A stretch of 64,000 bases of DNA from assembly GCF_001640805.2 (NCBI RefSeq), contig NC_066855.1, positions 910,621 through 974,620 on the forward strand, written 5' to 3'. A program made the position numbers and the translations under genes. Positions 51,501 to 60,400 of the stretch are shown here, one piece after another (position 1 is the stretch's first letter; every line of letters starts with the position of its first letter). Under the pieces are notes generated by a model. The model ran no database searches. It saw nothing but the letters and a program-made list of their open reading frames with translations, and was not told the origin of the DNA. Origin of the DNA: Lates calcarifer. Taxonomy: Eukaryota > Chordata > Actinopteri > Centropomidae.

Positions 51501-53062
51501 TAAAGCAGAAAGTTCTGCACTAGGCAAATTCAAATTCTGACAAACTCTGAGCAGCAGCAAGAAAAGTTCAACATGCAGAAAAACATTGTACACCATGTTA
51601 AAGTTCACCCCTGCTGACCCCTCAGAGACCGATCTATACCAGAGGACAACAGAAGCTGAAACAGATCCGAGGCTTGGGTCCATCTTTCTCTGAATCTCTC
51701 ACGCTGCACTGAGCAGTTTCTACACCAGAAATCTATCTGAGGATTATCCAGGGTCGTCCACAATGTTTCTGGAAGGTGGTGCTGAATTTTTTAAATGTCA
51801 TATTGCATTTCTTTGAGCACCACGAGCGAAATTCCATTCACCTCCACTGTTATTGGGGTCATGGCAGAAATCTCAGAGACAGAACCTGGGCAAATAAAAC
51901 CAAACTCGAGATAACACTCGAGGTATTGTAAGTGAGAAAATACCTCCACTTTAAAAATGGTATTTTTGCAGAGCCTCTAAAAAAGGGGCTCATGTTCTTG
52001 CCTGAATCAGCTTGTCAGCGTCCTCGTTCTTCTGCTTGAGCTCCACTTCTTGAGCAGCCAGCTTGGCCTTGAGGTCATCCACCTATCAGAGAATAAGATA
52101 TGAAGGCCAGGAAGTGAGTGGAAGTGAATGTGAGTGGCTGATAGCACCATCCAGTCTGCAGATCTGTAGATCATATTCACTAGACCAGAGTGAGGGAGGA
52201 GATTTCAGTGTAATACTAAGTTTGCAAAAGTTTCAGGTTTGTTCAGTGTGGGTTGATGGAACAGAGTGAAACACTGTATATACCAATATTCACTGTGAAT
52301 GTTAAGTCACACAAGCTTGTTGAGTGTCAGAGTTACACATAATGAGTTCTTGATCTTTAACATATTTGTGGATTAAACAAACAGCAATTTATTTATCAGT
52401 TAGATTTAGAAATGGTGGTTAATCACAGAGGCTGAGCTGAATCTTCTCACCTCACTCTCAAAATGTTGAACTAGTCCTACAGTTTAAACACTAACATACA
52501 CACAAATGATAAAGCTTCTCCAGTCTTCTTAGGGATAGAGAAGAACACATGCATTAATATGAGGGGAGCAGTCAATACAGCATAGGGCGGGCTGCTGACA
52601 ATAATCTATTTTTGTCTCATTAAATGATATAAGTAGCAATCAGTGTGTATATCATGGGCACTAATGAATCTATCGCTATCATCTAATTGAATCTCCCAGG
52701 CGGTTTTGAAGGACTGATCATTTGTTTTTGTTGTTTGTAACATTGTTGGATCTTATTAGTAATACAATCGCAGATCAAGTTCGATGGCAATTTAATTGAA
52801 ACCTAAACATCTTCTCAAGTCTTCAAAGCAATAAAGAGGATTCTACGGCTCAGCAGAGTCGAACAAATAAGCTTCACACAGGTTCTAAACCTTTGCGATA
52901 ACAGTTTGTGCCCTGCAGAATTGTGCCATGGACCATGCATGTGACCTTTAATCCATTCCTGGAAAAAAATCTTATTCTGTCCAAGCAGATAAAGGGGCAG
53001 AAAAAGATGAATGGCATGCATATCTGGAAAAAAATAAAAGCTTTAGGATCAAGAGCTGCTAT

Positions 53063-53097
<35 letters not shown>

Positions 53098-54262
53098 TTC
53101 ACAGACCAAGGACAGCCATAAAGAGAAATTAAAGCTGTTATAAACTCCTCATAACTCCCCGACAAACAGGGCTCTGCATTACCGTCCGACTCCATCAAAA
53201 TGTTGCACTGGGGAAATAAAAACAGACTGTTTCTCATGCTTGTCTTTCAGCTAATTAACAAACAGGAAATCAGGCCGGGGGGAAGACAGTCCTTTCGGAT
53301 TGTGACGATTCCACACAAAAGATTCGGTCGAACATTAGACGAGCACCAAGTGAGCCATCAACATGATGAATAGGCAGGGGGGAAGACAGGAGGGGAAGGA
53401 GGGGCGGGGGGAGAGGAGGGACAAACTAATTGGTGGGAGACATGGGTGATATTCAATACATCTGGGCAGCTTCTGTGTTTATCCACTGCAGATGGAAATC
53501 CAAGCAGGAAAACATGTCTCTTTGCTCCTTGACGGTCTTTATAAAACAGCCCACTCTCACTCTCTGCTGCTGTAAATGTAAATTGGAACAACTGTTTCTT
53601 AAGGCAAGAGGAGATTTGATGCTAAAGCGAGCGACTGTACCCATTCATCCACGTGTGAGATGGCTTATGGACTCAAACCACGCGTCTGAATTCAGCAGAG
53701 TTTGAGAGGGTTTTTTTGGATGAAACATGGCTTCATTCATGCTACAAAGAGACATCTGTCTGTGTGTGCGTTGGTGGGGAGGGGGCAGCTCTGACGTTTC
53801 CAGTTATTATCCTTTTAAGGCAACACGTCATAAAGACCTGTTCCATTTAACACCACTCTGGTCGGTTCAGGAGAAGTCCTCCGACTGTTAGGAGTCACTA
53901 ACTGCTGTAACTAGTACTACAACTACTTTTACTTATTCTACTACAACTGTCATTACCTGTGTAGTATTAGTAACCAGTACTACTCCTATACTATTAGCAG
54001 TCTTACTAGTACGACTACTACTGCGACTTGCAGTACTGTTACTATTTATATATTAATACTATTGCTACTCGTATTCTTACTAATCCTACCACTACTATTG
54101 GTGCAACAGCTTTTACTACTATTACCAAAAAAACTATTATTACTCACAGTAATAATTGTGCTACTACTAGCACTACATTGACAAAAAGTCTGCGCATGTG
54201 TGTCTCAATAAGTGTTTATGAGAAGATGAGTGGGCGATCCCTGCATTGCGCTGAACACACAG

Positions 54263-54314
<52 letters not shown>

Positions 54315-54451
54315 CACTACTCAAGACTAAAGCAGCCAAAGGTAGGACACTACCTCCACAAGACTGAAGAGGAAAAAACACATGGAACTAATGTGTCCTC
54401 CAGGGAGCAGATGACTCATACACTTATACAGCATCTCCTATAGTCCACCCC

Positions 54452-54486
<35 letters not shown>

Positions 54487-57400
54487 ATCCTTTGCTTTCT
54501 CCCTCCCGGTCCTTGTTTATCATGACCACAGCAGCCCCTGGTGAGCTATGGATCCTTTTGCACAGAATGTTAAATAACAGTACTTACAGCAGTGCGACCA
54601 TCGGTGTGGATGCACTAACAAACACAGGGTGCATTAATGGTGGCTTGCTGCTGAAAAGTGTGTGCTCTCTAATTAGAGGGCTCTTCAATTACCATACAGC
54701 TCCTATATTTATGTGTGTGTGTGTGTGTGTGTGTTGGCTCATTCCTACAGTAAATGGGCGACGGGGAACAAACACAGAACACTGTGGCTTTCAGTACAGT
54801 GACGTCACCTTTGTGTAAGTGGTGTTTATGCATGTGTGATTTTGTGCGGGTGGTTATGTGTGGGCATGTTTATGCAAAGCAGTGGATATGCACGGTATGT
54901 AAGAGTGAAACTGTGTGTGTGTGTGTGGTTTTACATTCACTTGCACAGTGTAGTAGACCATTTATAATTAGGGCTGCTTCACATACAGACCTCGTGATGC
55001 ATTATTCATATAGATCTCATCTGCGAAGGTGTGGGGATGGTAAACATCTGAACAAATGGACGCAGGTGTAGATATCAAAAACGGAAACATGAAATAATAC
55101 AAATAAACATTTCACATAACAAAATAAAGAAGGACCAAGAGTCAACCAGGTATTTTTCTGCTCTATGTAAAGCTTAGTGCGGGTAATTAGCTGTGTGTGA
55201 CATTGAAAAGGTAAGGACGTGTAGCAGATATAACAGCCTAACACCCAATTACCATGCACAACCTCACAGAGACAAATTTTCATCTCCACCGTCTTCCAGC
55301 CATATTGATGTCTTACCCACTAAAATTCTTTAAAGACCTGACCTGTCTCTGAACGTGCTACACCCACAATTATCAGCATGTCCCTCACCTCTGGTTATGT
55401 CCCTGATCAAGTTAAGACAGCTAGTGGACGCCTGATGCTGGATGTTTGCTGGCAGGACTCAGATAATCAGTCACTTTGTTTGTATATCGTATCATTGTTA
55501 CGCAGACGACACTCAGCTATATTTTTCTGTAAAACCAGATCATTTCAGTGACTCCACACCTGGTTAGCCTGGTCTGGATGTCTCTCAACTTTCTTCAACT
55601 AAAGTCTGGTAATAATGAGCTTCTCATCAACAGCCCTGAAAATACTTCAAATGTTTTTTTCACTACATTGGCCCCCATGTCAGAATTTACATCTTGGTGT
55701 TATTTGACCCTAAACTGAAATTTGAACACCCTGTCAACAAATTGCTTCAATCCTGTTCTGTTTTTTTTGTCCCAACATCAGGCTACTATCACTTCTCTGA
55801 CATAGAAAGTATAATTCATGCCTTCATTTTTTCCCCACCTAAACTACTCAGCCAATCCACCTGGCACGTCTTTGGCTCATACAAAATGCAGCAGATAGAC
55901 TATTAACCAGGACTGGCTGTAGATCTCATATCACTCCTATTTAAGCCTCACTGCACCGGCTGCCTGTGAAGTTCAGGATCGATTCTAAGATTCTTCTAAT
56001 CACTTAGGCCCTACACATTTACCTCCTGCCTACATTTCCAAACTACTAAACTCTCTCTGTGTGTGCGTGTGCTTTCTGCATTCATATGTGCATGTTTGTG
56101 TGTGTTTTTGGAAGCAATGTTGAGGTTAAATGCTTTGTAACCTGTGTTAAACAAAGAGCTATACAAATACACTAATGTACTAATGATAGTATTAGTACTG
56201 CTAGTAAAATATCTTTAAAAAAAGAGAAAGACAAAGCCAAATATAATCATATAAAGCCCTTAGAAAGGACAAGATAAAAGAGATCTGAGGGGATGTTAAA
56301 ATGGTAACATACAGTCTGGTGGTAGTCAGGTGTATTGTACAAACAAGATATCTACACGTCACGTAGGACAGAGATTCTATAAAGATGTTCTTTTGAGGAA
56401 GGATTTAAAAACAGGGACAGTCAGTAGATTAAATGGAAGACTGTTCAAAATCCTGGTGCCAGAATACAAAAAAGTACAACCCTTGATTTTAACCTGGACT
56501 CTGAGAACTGTTAAAATTACTTTCTGGACAGAAGAGAGTTAAAATTTCACTCCAGAAAACAGGCGCCTGGTCCTGTACAGCTTTGTTGTAATTAGCACAT
56601 CTTTGAAACAGCTTGTCAAAGAAAGTGACAACTAGTGCAAAGACGCTAAGATCAGTTTGATGTGGGAAGAGCAGTTGTTCTTTGTCATTATCCCGGCTGC
56701 AGAATTCTGCACAATCTCAAGTTGAGCTACAGCTTGAGAATTAAATACAAGGTGTCCAAGGGTGGATATTAAAGCATGCACGGTATAATTTTTCTTATTA
56801 TTGTTGAAAGACAATAATGCTTCAATATATGGAGGAGATGTAGAAACACTTAATATACTATATAATTTAAACGTTCCACTGTGAAACAAGGTGTCTGTCA
56901 AAACTTTACTGCTGCAGTGATTCTCAACTTTAGTCGTCGTCACTCTTTTCATTCTGGCAAACTAATGACAACCAATTTACACCTGGGCTGTCAGGTGAAT
57001 ACCATGTCTCAGTTAAATACACATGCTACATCAACACAGATTAACAGGAAATGATCTGTTGGGAAGCTCATTTCACATGGATTATATTTCAGAATAAAAT
57101 TCCTCAGCTGGACCTGATTGCTTTGGACTGATGGATGTTCATTGTCTTTTCAGGACACATGCTTGAATGAATGTAGCACAAGCAAACATAACATAAACCA
57201 GAATTTTTTTACTTTGGGTCACCAGCATTTATTTCAGTTTTTCACTTAGCTTTAGGGTTAATACAAACTCCATCTGAAGCTCCCTCTGTGTTTGAAAATA
57301 GAACAGAGTAACACCACAGCACAACTCACATGACAACTTGACAGAGTCTAATTAGTGGCTGTTCTGAAGCTTTTGATTATACCACATGATTTCTTCAGCA

Positions 57401-60400
57401 GATGTTTACCCAGCACGTCTCATGTTGGATGAAAATTTGTGAGCAGATTTTAAATCTGTTTCATCGCGTTTAGATGCTTATCATAGAAGCTTATGGACTG
57501 TACCTGAGCGGAGGTGCTGTTGAGCTTCTGCAGGCCGTTCTCCAGCCGCTCCATCTTGGTGATGAGGTCTTTACTCTTCTGACCCAGCAGACTGCGATAC
57601 AGCTTGATCTGCTCCAGGAAAGACTTGGGCGTGGTGTAGTTGTAGCGCCGCTCGTTGGCCAGGTACTCCTTGGACATCTGATTGACACTCATGTGCACGT
57701 GTGCCATGAATTTACTGACTGACTCCTTCACCTGAGGCTGTGAGAATTATAAATCACAGAACCGGTTACTTCACATTAAAAGCAGATGACTCTGCAGATT
57801 TGCCTGCAAAGTAATATTTCCTGAGGCTCAGGCTCAGAATTTAATTTCTGGGGCTTCCGGTCTGCTCTTGAAATTAATATCACATTCGCTGTGTCACGGT
57901 GCCTGACATTTGAAATTATATTTTTTAGAGTGTGAACATCATTTTTGTGGGTGCTTCATCCCTATGTGTATATTAAAGTACAAGCTGTTCTCACTTCAAT
58001 ATTCTCCACCTCCTGGAGGAACCTGTAGCTGACTGACTCCAGCGCCTCCTGCGGCCACTCGTGGAACCAGTCGATCGCTGTGCAGTTCACCACTGCAGGG
58101 AACTTCCTGCTGCGAACCCTCAGTTTACTACCCACCGGAGAGAAACACAGAGCCACCTGCAACACACACACACACTACAAGGTCAAACAGAATTGAGTGT
58201 GAAGTCTGTTACAGCAGCTAGATCATAGTCATTTTCTTTTTTCTGTGAGGACGACCAGAGTCACAGTCAGACGGAGAAAAGAAAGGCTGGGAATTCCTGC
58301 TCTGATTAACACTTCTTCATGGTCAAGAGGGGGAATGGAAAACTGTGAATTAATTATTTGCAGCTACATCATTAAGCAAATAAAGCCTCCAGCAAGCATG
58401 TGAATTAAAAGTGTGTTGAGCTGTGGGCTACGTCAGACTGATTCTCACTGCTGGAGAATAACAGCTGGCTTGTTGAGAAGCTCAGCCAGATGCTCAGTGC
58501 CATTAGACTGAAGAAACAAACATGCAGAAGGCACACCCAAAGACACTACTAATGATGATCACAAATAGCTGCACACTTATTTTACACTTCCTCTTCCATT
58601 TGTTTTCCACGCTGACTCACCTAGCTGCTGACATTCATTACATGAAGGTTTAACATCTCACTCAGAAGCCCTGTCTACTTGCATGTAGGGCCAGGTTAAC
58701 CTAACCAGAGATTATTATTTAATGATGCATTAAATTCTCACTGACTTCACAGACATACAGTGAGACACGTTTTCCTGTCTGTTTATGTCACTTTCCTCCT
58801 TCAAAGTCTGAAAAGCAGGAGAGGGAATGCTGTGATTTTCCCTCCGCTAATGTTCAAGATACACAAACTAAAGTTAATGCAGTGAATAAATGAAGAGGAG
58901 TTCACCCTAACTACAGTACATGAAGGACAAACTGCTCAAAGATAAAGACACAGATGCTTCTGAATCTGTGTCAGTGGATGTGTGAACAAGCTGAAACACT
59001 TTGATCAACATAAAAAGTAATCAAGCAAGTCATTTTAAGCAAGAACAAACATTTCACTCTCAAACGTGAGTATTTGCTGGTTTTCTTCAGTCCTCAGCGT
59101 TCTGAACAACTTGGATTTTAGGAAACTGTTTTTCACAACTTTCTGACATTTTATAAACTAAAAGACTAATTGATTAATCAAGTATGCAATTGTCAGATTA
59201 ATATTAAAGATTCAGATAAATTCAGAAACTGTGACGGAGTCCGTGACACATGAGGAATAGAACAGCCCCTTGAGGTTGGGAGCAGCAAGCAATTCAAAGT
59301 CTTCCATCTTCAGAATATTTTTTACAGTGTTGAAGGGGTAAAACTATAAAGATTAAATGAAGATTAGGGAATTGTACGTTTTTAATAAACTCAAGACCAC
59401 TTGTGAGGTCCTGACCCCTGATCCAAAACTAAATTCTGCTCCAAACTGTGACTGGAATAATGTAATTTCTGTGTTAATTTTAGACGCCATTTTGCAAACT
59501 GAAGCTCAACACACATCCAGGGACAAACGTTTGGAATGAGCATCTCTTTCCATCCAGACAGACAATTTTGAGACAGAGAACCAAACAGGAAGAAATCCAC
59601 TCTCGCCTGTGCCCAAGAGACTGGCTCCCTCATTTGTTCACTCTCCAACCCAGGGAGGCTTGAGCTGGGAGCCGAGCACGGGTGGAGGATGTGGGTGGTG
59701 GTGGTGGGAGGGGGTGCACGCTGTAATAATGGCAGGATAAGCAACCCCCCCCCCCACCGACCCACTCCCCAGAATCCCTCTCTCCCCAGGGGGAACAAAG
59801 CGCTGACACGTTGGTGAAATTATCTGCGGCTAAACGGCAGCTTTTCTGCTCATGCTGGTGATTTATAATGACGTTCAAGTTCATCTGAAAATGTCAGGAA
59901 AGAAAATTGTCTGGGGAGAGGCTTCATCATAAAACCAGATGTTTATCCAAGTCTGAGGCTTGTTTTATTTTGGATTGGTAAGAGAGAGTGTGAAGCAGCA
60001 TGCTATAGCTATATTAAGAGAGAGCAAATACAGACGCAGTTCTATGAGAGAGATTAATGGCAAACTTCCCCCCTGAGGAGAGCCACTGAGAACAACTTTT
60101 CCTGGATGATTAGCAGTGAAATCCACAGTAACAGTAAAACACACAGCTCTTTGTCCTGTGCTTGTCTGACTGATTCACCTTGAGCTGCCTGCGAACGCGG
60201 TCAATGAAGAACTTCCAGCAGTTTTCCCTCGTATCCATCAATCCCGAGCCGCGGACCTCTGGCCTCACGCTGCCAATGATGTTCTCCACCTCATCGTCTG
60301 GGAACAGGTCAGGAATCTCTCCTTGAATGAATAAAATGAACCACATTACCGCTGGGAAGACCACCAGGGCTGAGGGAGGCAGTGCTGAACTTGTGTGAGA

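Larger units (their letters stand above)
52083..57503 (-). other. dnah9 intron (5.4 kb, largest in window), repeat-rich
   Basis: It contains CA/GT microsatellites at 53066-53095, 54264-54313, 54453-54482 and 54713-54735. It also holds an imperfect ACT-trinucleotide region (53900-54180) and two LINE fragments (55330-56200 and 56280-56960). No nested host gene is seen. Confidence 0.7.

Noticed and set aside
52082..57504. Missing dynein exon in the 5.4-kb intron
   Set aside because: The flanking exons join directly in the family (STSAQ to VDDLKAK), so no exon is expected.
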